Below are positions 35,677 through 45,314 of a stretch of DNA of 64,000 nt, in pieces. The notes under the pieces are model-generated. The model was not told the DNA's origin. It saw only the letters and a program-made list of their open reading frames with translations, and searched no databases. The stretch's first letter is position 1; each line of letters begins with the position of its first letter. Where the stretch lies: positions 49,282 to 113,281 of the forward strand of contig CADCDP010000006.1 in assembly GCA_902800305.1 (NCBI GenBank). Direction: 5' to 3'. This DNA comes from an uncultured Bacteroidales bacterium. Its GTDB lineage: Bacteria > Bacteroidota > Bacteroidia > Bacteroidales > Bacteroidaceae. Made by a program: the position numbers and the translations under genes.

Positions 35677-36435
35677 TTACATATTCATGCCACCGTCAAT
35701 CTGAATCACCTGACCAGACACGTAGCTCGACATGTCGGATGCGAGGAAGAGACATACGTTGGCGATGTCCTCCACCTGACCACCACGACGGAGTGGAATC
35801 TTCTTCATCCAGTCAGCACGGATTTCCTCAGGGAGCTGAGCAGTCATGGCTGTCTCGATGAAGCCAGGAGCCACAGCATTGGCACGCACGCCCTTAGGAC
35901 CGAGTTCCTGAGCGATAGACTTAGCCAAGCCAATCATACCAGCCTTAGAAGCTGAATAGTTGCACTGACCAGCGTTGCCGTGAACACCCACCACCGACGA
36001 CATATTGATGATGGAGCCACCACGCTGACGCAGCATGATAGGAGCACAGGCGTGGATGAAGTTGAACGCCGACTTCAGGTTTACGTTCAGTACAGCATCC
36101 CACTGTGCTTCGCTCATACGAAGCATCAAACCGTCCTTCGTGATACCAGCATTATTTACCAGCACGTCGATAGAGCCGAAATCTTCGTGAATCTTCTTCA
36201 CCACAGCCTCCGTCTCAGCAAAGTCGGCAGCGTTGCCAGCGTAAGCACGGCAAGTCACGCCCAAAGCCTCAATCTCCTTGCGAGTGGCTTCGAGGCCAGC
36301 GGCCATGTCGTCGTTGAGAACCAAATCTGTGAATGCGATGTTAGCACCTTCCTGTGCAAACTTAATAGCGACAGCCTTACCGATGCCGCGTGCAGCACCT
36401 GTAATCAGGGCTGTCTTACCAGTCAAAAGTCCCAT
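35677..36435 (-). CDS. fabG: 3-oxoacyl-[acyl-carrier-protein] reductase
   Basis: The 252-aa short-chain dehydrogenase has TGAARGIGKAVA (cofactor loop), NNAG, and the Ser-Tyr-Lys triad in NMSSVVGVHGNAGQCNYSASK. The C-terminal VSGQVIQIDGGMNM is characteristic of FabG. It reduces 3-ketoacyl-ACP in fatty-acid elongation. Between a TetR-type regulator (17 nt upstream) and an RluA enzyme, it probably belongs to one transcript. Confidence 0.87.
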   Translation of the reverse strand: MGLLTGKTALITGAARGIGKAVAIKFAQEGANIAFTDLVLNDDMAAGLEATRKEIEALGVTCRAYAGNAADFAETEAVVKKIHEDFGSIDVLVNNAGITKDGLMLRMSEAQWDAVLNVNLKSAFNFIHACAPIMLRQRGGSIINMSSVVGVHGNAGQCNYSASKAGMIGLAKSIAQELGPKGVRANAVAPGFIETAMTAQLPEEIRADWMKKIPLRRGGQVEDIANVCLFLASDMSSYVSGQVIQIDGGMNM

Positions 36436-36452
36436 AAAATCTCTTTTATTGA

Positions 36453-37046
36453 TTAATTAATTCTCAAATTTCTTACAAAATGCTTGAACACCATGTTGCG
36501 CACGTAGGGGTACAGTTCCTCCGCGTTCTGCGCAGCATAGCGACCATAGATGTAAGGCACCTCACAACCTTTCAGGCAGTAGTGCATGATTTCCGCCGAC
36601 AAACGCACGTTGCGGATGTCAAACACGCCCTTGTCGATGCCCTCGTTCATGATGCGGCGAAAGAGGTTGATTTCGTTCTTGTCGAAATTCTTTCGTACTG
36701 CCTCCACCTTCCAGATGTCGCGGAAAAACTCTGCTCGCAGGTTACCGTTCCTGTACACAGCCTCCTTCATCACGTCCAAATGCGCAAAAATCAGCTGCAC
36801 CATCTTCTCTTCTGGAGAGATGTTCTTGCGCGACACCTCCTCCATGCGTTCAAACAGACGCTCAAGTTCCGTCTGGATGACCGCCAAATAAATTTCCTCC
36901 TTGCTATTGAAATAGGTGTACAATGTACGACGCCCCTTGTTGGCAGCAACAGCGATGTCGTTCATCGATGTATTTTCAAATCCGTTCTTGGCAAACAACT
37001 GGCGAGCCACATCCACCAGCAATGCCCTCGTTTTCGAAACTGACAT
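36453..37046 (-). CDS. TetR/AcrR family transcriptional regulator
   Basis: The 197-aa protein has the TetR N-terminal helix-turn-helix (LLVDVARQLFAKNGFENTSMNDIAVAANKGRRTLYTYFNSKEE) and a helical ligand-binding C-terminal half. Placed as the first gene before fabG, it may be autoregulated and respond to a lipid-related ligand; this is inferred from position only. The promoter TAATTTTG lies just upstream on the minus strand (complement near 37068-37075). Confidence 0.85.
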   Translation of the reverse strand: MSVSKTRALLVDVARQLFAKNGFENTSMNDIAVAANKGRRTLYTYFNSKEEIYLAVIQTELERLFERMEEVSRKNISPEEKMVQLIFAHLDVMKEAVYRNGNLRAEFFRDIWKVEAVRKNFDKNEINLFRRIMNEGIDKGVFDIRNVRLSAEIMHYCLKGCEVPYIYGRYAAQNAEELYPYVRNMVFKHFVRNLRIN

Positions 37047-37234
37047 AATGTTCTATCTTCTTTTCGGCTGCAAAATTACACAAAAAATCACAAACCACAA
37101 AACTTTTTTTGCACATCTTTTTGCTAAAAACTATTAAGCCGCTACGAATCAGCATCTTAATCGATGCACAAAGGGCTAATCACTTTTTCACCTTCCGAAT
37201 GTGCTCAAAAACAGTCACTTCGACACCCCAAAAA

Positions 37235-37299
37235 CGGTCTGAGTCACACCGAGGGTGGCGGTGTGACTCAGACCGCCTATACCGGTGTGAGTCACACCG
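37235..37299. repeat. Cluster of perfect palindromes sharing GTGTGA/TCACAC
   Basis: CGGTCTGAGTCACACCG (37235-37251) pairs perfectly with 37259-37275 (17-bp stem, 7-nt loop). Directly after it, CGGTGTGAGTCACACCG (37283-37299) is itself a palindrome around one base. They lie between the divergent TetR promoter and the radA terminator; the gap 37047-37398 holds no gene. Confidence 0.75.
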
Positions 37300-37325
37300 A
37301 TTTTGTGGTGCCCTGCATAGAACAA

Positions 37326-37366
37326 AAACAGGGGGCTGTGCCGAATCTTGGCACAGCCCCCTGTTT
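37326..37366 (-). terminator. Strong intrinsic terminator of radA
   Basis: A perfect 17-bp stem (37326-37342 with 37350-37366; core CAGGGGGCTGTGCC) and a 7-nt loop. On the minus strand it is followed by TTTTTGTT. It lies 33 nt past the radA stop. Confidence 0.85.
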
Positions 37367-37398
37367 CGTCATTGTTTCGTGGTCAACGCATATCACCT

Positions 37399-38784
37399 TC
37401 ACCCGAAAAGCTCCCTCAAGGCTTCTTCCACCTTGCGGACAGGCACGATGCCTATCTTGAACTTACGGGTGTCGATGCCGCTGAGGTTGGCACGAGGAAT
37501 AACCATCTTGCGGAAACCGAGTTTATCTGCTTCGGCAATGCGCTGGAGGATGCGGCTGACAGGGCGCACTTCGCCACTCAACCCCACTTCTCCCGTGAAA
37601 CAGATGTCGCGTGGAATGGCGGTATCGACATTGCTGGAGAGGACGGCGGCAATGACGCTGAGGTCGATGGCTGGGTCGGTGACACGGATACCACCAGCGA
37701 TGTTGAGATAGACATCGCGCTGAGGGAGTCGGAAACCGACACGCTTCTCCAGCACAGCCAAGAGCATATTGAGCCTACGGAGGTCGAAACCTGTGGCTGA
37801 ACGCTGCGGAGTTCCGTATGCAGCCGTGCTGACCAACGCTTGAGTCTCAATGAGCAGGGGACGCACCCCCTCGATGGAACATGCCACGGCCACGCCACTC
37901 AGTTCCTCACCCTCACGCACATCGCTCAGCAGCAGTTCCGAGGGGTTCTCCACGGGGCGGAGTCCGTTGTGCATCATCTCGTAGATACCCAATTCGGCGG
38001 TGGAACCGAAACGGTTTTTGATGGCACGGACAATGCGGTACATATAATGCTGGTCACCCTCAAACTGCAACACCGTATCGACCATGTGCTCCAGTATCTT
38101 AGGCCCTGCAATGGTGCCCTCCTTGTTGATGTGGCCAATAAGAATAACGGGCGTGTTCGTCTCTTTGGCGAACTTCAGCAGCATAGCGGCACACTCGCGA
38201 ATCTGGCTCACGCTGCCAGGCGACGACTCCACGGTCTCGGTGGCCATCGTCTGGATGGAATCGACCACCAAGAGGTCTGGCTCCACCGCTTTCACGTGCT
38301 CGAACACCGTTTCTATCATGGCTTCGCACACCACTTGCACATCAGCCAAAGCCTCTCCTTCTTTCACAAGTCGATCTGCCCTCAACTTCAACTGCCGTGC
38401 ACTCTCTTCACCACTCACATACAGCACCTTCATCCCATGCAGCCTCATCACCGTCTGAAGAATGAGGGTCGATTTGCCAATACCAGGTTCGCCACCCAAC
38501 AGCGTCATGCTGCCAGGCACGAGTCCGCCACCCAACACACGGTTCAGCTCACCGTCGCCCATGTTGATGCGCGGTTCGTCGTCCGTCTGGATTTTCGACA
38601 TGGAGATGGGACTGGACTTTGAGGCTAAACTAAACTCTTCCCTCACCGATTCGGTGGGTTTCTTCTTGCCCACCTTATACTCTGTGAAGGTGTTCCACTC
38701 ACCACAGGCGGGACATTTCCCTATCCACTTGGGGCTGTCGTAGCCACAGGAGCTACAGACGTATGCAATCTTTTCTTTGGCCAT
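37399..38784 (-). CDS. radA: DNA repair protein RadA
   Basis: The 461-aa RecA-like ATPase assists branch migration and processing of recombination intermediates. Visible parts are an N-terminal zinc finger (CSSCG and CPACGEW), Walker A LLGGEPGIGKSTLILQ, Walker B DLLVVDSIQTM, the RadA-specific KNRFG motif (AIKNRFGSTAELG) and a C-terminal Lon-like domain (LALL/VYLNIAGGIRVTDPAIDL region). All are intact at the usual length. The promoter TAACTTTG is on the minus strand (38803-38810). The gene is divergent from the DUF3943 gene. Confidence 0.94.
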   Translation of the reverse strand: MAKEKIAYVCSSCGYDSPKWIGKCPACGEWNTFTEYKVGKKKPTESVREEFSLASKSSPISMSKIQTDDEPRINMGDGELNRVLGGGLVPGSMTLLGGEPGIGKSTLILQTVMRLHGMKVLYVSGEESARQLKLRADRLVKEGEALADVQVVCEAMIETVFEHVKAVEPDLLVVDSIQTMATETVESSPGSVSQIRECAAMLLKFAKETNTPVILIGHINKEGTIAGPKILEHMVDTVLQFEGDQHYMYRIVRAIKNRFGSTAELGIYEMMHNGLRPVENPSELLLSDVREGEELSGVAVACSIEGVRPLLIETQALVSTAAYGTPQRSATGFDLRRLNMLLAVLEKRVGFRLPQRDVYLNIAGGIRVTDPAIDLSVIAAVLSSNVDTAIPRDICFTGEVGLSGEVRPVSRILQRIAEADKLGFRKMVIPRANLSGIDTRKFKIGIVPVRKVEEALRELFG

Positions 38785-38802
38785 AATTCATCACTTTAAG
38801 GG

Positions 38803-38874
38803 CAAAGTTACGTCTTTTTGAACAATTCTACAATCTTTTAGATATACTTTATAAAAAAAATTGTCGTACCTTTG
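38803..38874. promoter_or_regulatory. Divergent promoters between radA and the DUF3943 gene
   Basis: Minus-strand TAACTTTG (complement at 38803-38810) serves radA; plus-strand TACCTTTG (38867-38874) serves the gene starting at 38899. Confidence 0.65.
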
Positions 38875-38898
38875 CACCCGAAATCGATTTCAAGCCAA

Positions 38899-40497
38899 AT
38901 GACAACAACGATAACACGTTTCCTACTCATCGTCACCTGCATCCTCTTGAGCCTTGACATTCAAGCTCAAAGGAGCGACTCCATTTGGCATGACTCTGTC
39001 ACAGGCACACGTATCCACTACCAGTACATCGACACACTGGCACCCTACCGCTGTGCCCTCCATTTCTTCGGAAAGGAATCAGACGGCTCGATGAAATCCC
39101 CTGCCTTGCAAGCCCTTTTGGAAGACCTTAGCATCAACGCCCTCGTCTTCAGTTGGGATCACTTTGCCACCGACCGACCATGGGCACGTGTGACGGGCAA
39201 GCACATCCACCAGAACCTGACAGGCGGATGGGTGTGGGACAACGACAGCTTCTCGGGCAACCAATTTGCCCACCCCTACCACGGAAGCATGTTCTACAAT
39301 GCCGCCCGTGAACATGGACTTTCCTACGGTGTTTCACTGCTTTACCCCCTGGCAGGTTCGCTCACATGGGAACTTTTTTGCGAGACCAACCGCCCCGCCA
39401 TCAACGACTTCCTATCCACGGGCATCGGAGGGGCTGCCATCGGCGAAGTGACCCACCGTGTGTCAGACATTTTCTTCGATGACACAAAGCGAGGAGCAAG
39501 CCGAGTGGTGAGAGAAGTGATTGGCACTTTTCTCAATCCTGTACGCGGTTTTCATCGCATGATATCGGGCGAGATGTTTAGAGTGAACCACTTTTCGGCT
39601 GGTAAAAAGGAAGAGCCGGAACCTTATTCGTTCCAAATTGGCTTGGGCGGCCGATATATCCGAGATGTAGGAGACCCGCACCCCCAACTTGGTTACCGCT
39701 ACCACGAAAGCATTCCCTTTTTCGATGTGCGTTTCAATTACGGCAACCACTTCAATAACCTGGATGAGGGGAAGGCAACACGAGCTTTCGACTACTTCAA
39801 CATCTATGCGCTCGTCAACCTCGATAAAGATCATCCTACCGTGGGCGAGTTGGACCTTATGGGACGCATCGGTTCCATACAGCGACAGATGCCACACCAA
39901 TGGAAACTCGACATCGGTTTCTACCAAAACATCAAGTACATAGATCACTATGGGAAAAATGGGATTGAAGATGCAGGCAACCTCGCCATCATCTCTGAGG
40001 CAGCCAGTTTCGGTGCTGGATTCCATGCTGAACGCCGAGGCACCGCTATCACGCTGAAACACGGGTTGATGCTCTCAGCCGTGCCATTAGGCGGCAGCAC
40101 CGCCGACTACTATCCCATGCGACGTTACAACTTCGGCATGGGTTTCTCTGTCCGTCACGAATTCGAGTTTGTTTACAACCGCCACATCTCTTTCGGCAAC
40201 CGCTTCTATTTCATGCGCCTTTTCATCCCTAAAGGAGAAGACCCTGCCAAACTCGCCCTCTACCAAGCCAACCCCGACATCTACTGGCAAGAACATACCG
40301 ACGGCATCAACGCCTTAGGCGACAAAGGCGAACAAAGCGTCATTCAGAACCGCACATTCCTGAATGTCAACCTTGTCCGCAATCTCCAGCTACATTTCCA
40401 ATACGAATTTTACCTCCGTCACGGCAACTATCGCTACTATCCATCCCTCACAGGCTATAGCCACGAATGGAAGGCTGGAATCAGCTATGCGCTGTAA
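38899..40497 (+). CDS. DUF3943 domain-containing secreted protein
   Basis: I use the ATG at 38899; an earlier in-frame start at 38872 would lie inside the -7 box. The 532-aa product has a signal peptide (MTTTITRFLLIVTCILLSLDIQAQ). The DUF3943 core is seen in NQFAHPYHGSMFYNAARE, LTWELFCETNRPAINDF, GGAAIGEVTHRVSD and GFHRMISGE. The second half is rich in alternating aromatic/polar strands, as in an outer-membrane barrel, and ends in a short hydrophobic strand (GISYAL). The function is unknown; an envelope location is likely. Confidence 0.8.
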   Translation: MTTTITRFLLIVTCILLSLDIQAQRSDSIWHDSVTGTRIHYQYIDTLAPYRCALHFFGKESDGSMKSPALQALLEDLSINALVFSWDHFATDRPWARVTGKHIHQNLTGGWVWDNDSFSGNQFAHPYHGSMFYNAAREHGLSYGVSLLYPLAGSLTWELFCETNRPAINDFLSTGIGGAAIGEVTHRVSDIFFDDTKRGASRVVREVIGTFLNPVRGFHRMISGEMFRVNHFSAGKKEEPEPYSFQIGLGGRYIRDVGDPHPQLGYRYHESIPFFDVRFNYGNHFNNLDEGKATRAFDYFNIYALVNLDKDHPTVGELDLMGRIGSIQRQMPHQWKLDIGFYQNIKYIDHYGKNGIEDAGNLAIISEAASFGAGFHAERRGTAITLKHGLMLSAVPLGGSTADYYPMRRYNFGMGFSVRHEFEFVYNRHISFGNRFYFMRLFIPKGEDPAKLALYQANPDIYWQEHTDGINALGDKGEQSVIQNRTFLNVNLVRNLQLHFQYEFYLRHGNYRYYPSLTGYSHEWKAGISYAL

Positions 40498-40522
40498 ATC
40501 TTCTTCATCACGCTTTATGCTG

Positions 40523-42352
40523 TCATTCCAGCAGTATGATTGTTGCTGTCTCGTTGTCCATGCCTGACATGGTACGTCCCACGGAGGCTCCGATGTAGGT
40601 GGGGTCGCACACTACAAATTTTTGGCCTTCCATGTCGATGTAGTCACCTTCCACAGGGTCGGTGAAACATACGGCAGTTGCTAAGTGCCCTGGATAATAG
40701 ACGAGGATGCACTTCAAACCTAAGAGGTCGCGCACCAGTCGGGTGAAGAGGACAGAACGGTCTTCACAGTCGCAATAGGGGTAGTGCAGGGTTTCTTCAG
40801 CGAAGAATGCTCTGTCGCCTCCCCACACTTTGTCGTCGTACTCATAGACGAATCCTGTCTGTACCCAATTCAACAACCGTTCCACTCCCTCCAATTCGCT
40901 TTTTTCGGCCACAGCTTCCTTCAACGAGGGATAGATTTGGGCCTTTATGCTTGATGGCAGGGGAGTGTTGGCGTACATAGCCCAACGGCTTGCCACGTTG
41001 TCGCCTAACTGTGAGGATGGGTAGGTGGCATAGAAATCGAGGTCGTTTTGATTACAGGAAAAGGTGGCTTTCATTTCGGGATAGCGTGCTGACTCCACGG
41101 TGCGCGTGGCGGTTGTATCCACAGCAAACTTCTGTTCTGTGGAGATGAACAATGAGAGGGGCTTTTCTTTGGGGAACTCCACGTTGCATATATGGAGGCT
41201 CATCGGCAAATCATCGAAGGAGTAGTATTGAACGCCGTCCAGTTCGAAATAGTTCTTCCCGTAGATGTCGTGCTTGCTAGCCACAAGCATATAGAGCCTG
41301 AATTTGTCGGTTGCAAGCCTCACCTTGTAGCCTGACTGCATGTAGATGTAGGCCGTCAGGAGCACGGCTTCGTTGGTTCCTTTTCCATATACTTGATTGG
41401 CGATTTGACTCAGCAGCTGCAGGTATGCCCAGTCGCTCAACTGTAGGTCGCAACGGTTTTCGAGACAGTCGCGAATGGTGTTGTCGAACTGTTCGCCACC
41501 TAACACTTTCAGGGCATCGGCCACTTGTGCCTCTTTCACTCCTGCGACATGGAAGTCCACCTCTTTGCTGAAACGCACCTTTACGGGGGTTCCGTAGAAG
41601 GAGATGCTGTGATAGCCTTCGTCAGCATCCTCCACCGCAGGTATGGGTGTCATCGGTACGGGTTGCGGCTCGTCTTCATGGACTTGCATGACTTGGGCGA
41701 AAGCTATGGGCTTATTGACGTGTTTGCAGGTGTCTTCGGAGGGAGGATTGTAAGGAACAGGGGGCACATCTTTTATCGGAGGCAACGTTCTGGCTGGTTT
41801 TCCACCATATTCCTGCCACGTGTCCCGCACAAATTCGATGTATTGTTCAAGACACTGGTGACGGAAGTCGTTGTATTCTTGCATCATCATCTGGCGGAAT
41901 CCAAAAGGCTGTGCGTCAGCGTCTGGTCTCATGGCATCCTCATCGTCTGCCAAGAGTGAATCGGCATTCGCTCCTGCCATGGTGATGGTGGCTGGGTCGC
42001 TCATCACCACTGCCCGATTTCGTGAGGCCATCGACTTGACATAGTCGAGGTATTGTTTGGAAATGCCAATCACGGAATTGTCTTTCGACTGCATCATCTT
42101 CAGCACGGTGTCTTGTCCTGGCCTTTTGATGCAGATTCGCTTCATCCCCTGCTCGTCCAACAATTCCAACATAGAGTATGTCCCGATGTTCACCACATCC
42201 GTAGCCGACAAATTCTGTTGGGCTTTGATAGGTTCTGAACCTTTGGCCGACACTTTCTTGACCGTTCCCATCGTTTTTATCACGATATATGTTTGTGCCT
42301 TCACAACAAGTGTACTGCACACCATGATGAAGACCAACCATGCTCTTGCCAT
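40523..42352 (-). CDS. Secreted transglutaminase-like protein with N-terminal FecR-like domain
   Basis: The 609-aa product is the last gene of a six-gene operon. After a signal peptide (VFIMVCSTLVVKAQ) comes a FecR-like beta domain (about 25-85, MGTVKKVSAKG... NIGTYSMLELLDEQG). The C-terminal region carries a transglutaminase-type triad: Cys527 (CDCEDRSVLF), His556 (PGHLATAV) and Asp583 (VVCDPTYIG). The protein is a paralogue of the 43641-45314 product, sharing the AMYANTPLPSS/AMYANTPVDES block and the GDRAFFAEETLHYPYCDCED region. Proteins of this fold may be proteases, amidases or crosslinkers; activity here is inferred from the intact triad. Confidence 0.75.
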   Translation of the reverse strand: MARAWLVFIMVCSTLVVKAQTYIVIKTMGTVKKVSAKGSEPIKAQQNLSATDVVNIGTYSMLELLDEQGMKRICIKRPGQDTVLKMMQSKDNSVIGISKQYLDYVKSMASRNRAVVMSDPATITMAGANADSLLADDEDAMRPDADAQPFGFRQMMMQEYNDFRHQCLEQYIEFVRDTWQEYGGKPARTLPPIKDVPPVPYNPPSEDTCKHVNKPIAFAQVMQVHEDEPQPVPMTPIPAVEDADEGYHSISFYGTPVKVRFSKEVDFHVAGVKEAQVADALKVLGGEQFDNTIRDCLENRCDLQLSDWAYLQLLSQIANQVYGKGTNEAVLLTAYIYMQSGYKVRLATDKFRLYMLVASKHDIYGKNYFELDGVQYYSFDDLPMSLHICNVEFPKEKPLSLFISTEQKFAVDTTATRTVESARYPEMKATFSCNQNDLDFYATYPSSQLGDNVASRWAMYANTPLPSSIKAQIYPSLKEAVAEKSELEGVERLLNWVQTGFVYEYDDKVWGGDRAFFAEETLHYPYCDCEDRSVLFTRLVRDLLGLKCILVYYPGHLATAVCFTDPVEGDYIDMEGQKFVVCDPTYIGASVGRTMSGMDNETATIILLE

Positions 42353-42393
42353 AGTTATTGCAAAGTTTATTTGTAAAGTTTAGATTTCAAAGT

Positions 42394-43566
42394 TTATTTA
42401 CTTAGTACAGTATTATACAAAGCGGAATAAAGACTCTTGCTACCCACCAAACACGATATGGCGGCAAAAGCCCACCCAAGATTGACACTGATGTTGAACT
42501 TGCAGAACACGATGAACGTCAATCCCAATAAAAGAACGCACCAAAATGATGTGAGAAGACCTGCGATATACGTGGATTTGAGCACATTCTGTATCATCAA
42601 GTTTTTGATGCTATTGTCCACAAGGCGAGAATAGCCATCTTGCCATACACAGGTCAACATGACAATCAAGAAAGACAGGATGCCCAACCAAAATGCAGAA
42701 AGATACTTCACTTCCCTGCTCTCTATAATGGTCTGGATGGAATAGGCCAACAGAACCGTCCCTGCCATCTTGCCCAGAGGGGTGTCGTGCATGTCTTCCA
42801 AACGGTTTATCCCTCCCACCAACACGATACGTCCTTCCAACAATTCGGGATGGAAAAGGACGGAATCGCAGGAAACAATCGTAAAGACAGTTGGCTCGAA
42901 ATTGATGTCTAAGTCGGCTTCCTCCAAAGGAACGATGTCTTTCTCGGCATACCGATTGGCCACCAAGGAAGAAAAAGAGAGGCTTTGTCCATCCCCTGAT
43001 GCACCACAAAGCGGCACCTTTCTTTTCATCACTCCATATAATCCACGCGGCATGTCCGTGAAACCTTCCATCACCTTCACGCTGTCGGTGAAAAAGCTAT
43101 GCACCTCGGTCTCTTCGTTGTTTTGGATGTTTTGCCGATAATAGGAAAAAACTACATTGTCGTAGGTTTTGGCTATGTCCACCAGCATGTCATTCCCCAC
43201 ATAATCAGTTCGTTCGTCTTGAAAAACGATATCGACACCCACCACTTTGGGATGCGCCTCTTCGATGTCATACAATAAGGCAGCCACTTCACTTCGTGTG
43301 TAGAGCTTGCTCATGTCCACCACTGTGATGGCACGGCTAGTGTCGGGATGCTCCGCCAATACTTGATAATAAACATCTGTCAGCGAAAAGTCCTTCACAG
43401 CTTGTGCAATCGGATTCAGGAAGGAAAAATTGAGTGCGATGAGTGCATAGATTCCGACCAGCATGAACGCAAAAAAGGACACCCATACATAGCGAAGATT
43501 GACCATCAATCCTCGCTTTGTACAGAACGTGTCCTTTAGAGCCTTTCGGCCTTTATCATTTATCAT
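42394..43566 (-). CDS. CHASE2-domain membrane protein without output domain
   Basis: The 390-aa protein has one N-terminal membrane segment (about 26-50), an extracytoplasmic CHASE2 domain (about 55-275; SRAITVVDMSKLYTRSEVA, KVVGVDIVFQDE, EGRIVLVGGINR) and three C-terminal membrane helices. CHASE2 normally senses signals for kinases or cyclases, but here no cytoplasmic catalytic domain follows. It sits between two paralogous transglutaminase-like genes, which suggests a sensing or regulatory membrane partner for them. Cognate signal unknown. Confidence 0.75.
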   Translation of the reverse strand: MINDKGRKALKDTFCTKRGLMVNLRYVWVSFFAFMLVGIYALIALNFSFLNPIAQAVKDFSLTDVYYQVLAEHPDTSRAITVVDMSKLYTRSEVAALLYDIEEAHPKVVGVDIVFQDERTDYVGNDMLVDIAKTYDNVVFSYYRQNIQNNEETEVHSFFTDSVKVMEGFTDMPRGLYGVMKRKVPLCGASGDGQSLSFSSLVANRYAEKDIVPLEEADLDINFEPTVFTIVSCDSVLFHPELLEGRIVLVGGINRLEDMHDTPLGKMAGTVLLAYSIQTIIESREVKYLSAFWLGILSFLIVMLTCVWQDGYSRLVDNSIKNLMIQNVLKSTYIAGLLTSFWCVLLLGLTFIVFCKFNISVNLGWAFAAISCLVGSKSLYSALYNTVLSK

Positions 43567-43568
43567 TT

Positions 43569-43620
43569 TTCATTTATCATTTAGCGTAGCGCTTTTTTCA
43601 TTTATCATTTAGCGTAGCGC
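43569..43620. repeat. 24-bp direct repeat in the operon spacer
   Basis: TTCATTTATCATTTAGCGTA followed by GCGC occurs at 43569-43592 and again at 43597-43620, between the CHASE2 gene and its upstream neighbour. Confidence 0.7.
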
Positions 43621-43640
43621 ATTTCCCTTCCTTCAGGTTG

Positions 43641-45314
43641 TCACTCGTTCCCTACCAACAAAATCACAGACGGTTTTTCTCCCTCGTATTCTGGGTAGAT
43701 TCTGCCGATACCTGCTCCTTTGAAGGTTGGGTCGCAGAACACATATTTTTCTCCTTCATACATACAATAAAGGCCATTGACCTCCTCTTCGAAGTGTACG
43801 GCTGTCAGAAGATGCCCAGGGAAATACACCAACAGGGTCTTCAATCCGTAGAGGTCGCGCACCAGATGCGAGAACAGGATGCTCTTGTCTTCACAGTCGC
43901 ACGTAGGATAATAAAGAGTTTCTTCGGCAAAGAAAGCGCGGTCATGTCCCCAAGCATCCTCGTCGTAGCCATATTCCAGTCCTGTCTGGAGCATGTGCAT
44001 CAGAGCATGAACACCCTCTTCCGTCGTTTTGCCTGCAAGTTTCTCTTTTAGAGACGGGTATATCTGCTTCTTCACACTCTCATCAACTGGCGTGTTGGCA
44101 TACATCGCCCATCGCGTCATAAAGTTGTTATCCACCTCCGATGTGGGGTACTTGTCGTAGAAGTCAATCAAGTTCTTGTTCACCCTTACGTGCATGGCCA
44201 CGTCGGTATAGAGCGTGGATTTGACATCCTTGTAATCTCCCAAATCATTGTTCAATGTCACGCTCTTAGGAATGAACAAAGAGAGACGTGCTTCATTCTG
44301 GAAATGAGTGTCGCACACCTCCAGCCTTGTCTGGGCATCCACATTCGAAACCGTGAAATAATCCTGTCCGTCAATCACCAAGAAATAGCGGTCATACATG
44401 AAATGCTTGCTGGCCACCAACATGTAGAGCTTGTTTCCACTCTTCGCAAACCTCATTTGGTAACCTGACTGGCAATAAATGTAGGCAGCCAAAAATATTG
44501 CCTCGTTGGTTCCTTTGCCCAACCATGCGTCAGCCATCGATTGCAACATCTCCAGATATGCCCAGTCACACATATTATAATCATATCGTAACTCCAGACA
44601 ATCGCGGATAGTGTTGTTGAAGCGAGGGGTGGAAAGCAACTTCCATGCATCCGAAAGAAGAGCCACATCGCAACTCTCCAGACGGAACCGAAAGTCCTCT
44701 AACACTCTCACCTTCAGTTCTGTGCCAAAGAACATGAAGGGCAACTCTCTATAGACAGCCTCCACCTCTTCTTGTTGGGGAGTTTCTTGCTGTTGTGTTT
44801 CTTTCTGAGCTTCCTGACGAACGTCCTGACGGGCATCACGTGCAGGTTTCTTCCGTTTGAATCGGAACAGACCTCCATGCTTCTCCACCTTCATGTCGGG
44901 CAACAAACGCATCAAAGCATCTGCACCAATCAGTGAGTCGATGCCTAATGACACACCCGAGAGGTCTGCCATCGTCATCTCTGGAATCTTGCAGATAGGC
45001 ACGGGTTGCACATCATCCATCGGGAGCATTGGCACCTCTTCCGTCTCCACACAGACACTTGCCGTCGCCACAGAGCCTGGCTTGCAAGTCTGCACGGGCA
45101 CCTTCTTCATCTCTGGCACAGGGATAGGAGGCTTCACGCCATACTCCTTCCATGCCGATTTCATAAATTCGGCATACTCAATGTTGCATTGCATACGAAA
45201 ATCTTCGTATTCCTTCCATGCTTCCTGCATAAAGCCGCCATAGTTATCGTTTTGGGCAAAAAGCAAGAAAGGTTGCAGCAACAAGATCAGTACAAAAAGA
45301 CGCCTCATTACCAA
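43641..45314 (-). CDS. Secreted transglutaminase-like protein
   Basis: The 557-aa product has a signal peptide (LFVLILLLQPFLLFAQ), a long variable N-terminal part rich in Pro/Gln/Glu (a QEAQKETQQQETPQQEE stretch near 155-180), and a C-terminal domain with Cys472 (CDCEDKSILF), His501 (PGHLLTAV) and Asp528 (VFCDPTFKG), the spacing and order of a transglutaminase-like triad. It parallels the 40523-42352 product along its C-terminal half but lacks the FecR-like domain. Its start overlaps the preceding gene's stop by 7 nt, so the two are translationally coupled. Role: probably modification or cleavage of an envelope protein; inferred. Confidence 0.75.
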   Translation of the reverse strand: MVMRRLFVLILLLQPFLLFAQNDNYGGFMQEAWKEYEDFRMQCNIEYAEFMKSAWKEYGVKPPIPVPEMKKVPVQTCKPGSVATASVCVETEEVPMLPMDDVQPVPICKIPEMTMADLSGVSLGIDSLIGADALMRLLPDMKVEKHGGLFRFKRKKPARDARQDVRQEAQKETQQQETPQQEEVEAVYRELPFMFFGTELKVRVLEDFRFRLESCDVALLSDAWKLLSTPRFNNTIRDCLELRYDYNMCDWAYLEMLQSMADAWLGKGTNEAIFLAAYIYCQSGYQMRFAKSGNKLYMLVASKHFMYDRYFLVIDGQDYFTVSNVDAQTRLEVCDTHFQNEARLSLFIPKSVTLNNDLGDYKDVKSTLYTDVAMHVRVNKNLIDFYDKYPTSEVDNNFMTRWAMYANTPVDESVKKQIYPSLKEKLAGKTTEEGVHALMHMLQTGLEYGYDEDAWGHDRAFFAEETLYYPTCDCEDKSILFSHLVRDLYGLKTLLVYFPGHLLTAVHFEEEVNGLYCMYEGEKYVFCDPTFKGAGIGRIYPEYEGEKPSVILLVGNE

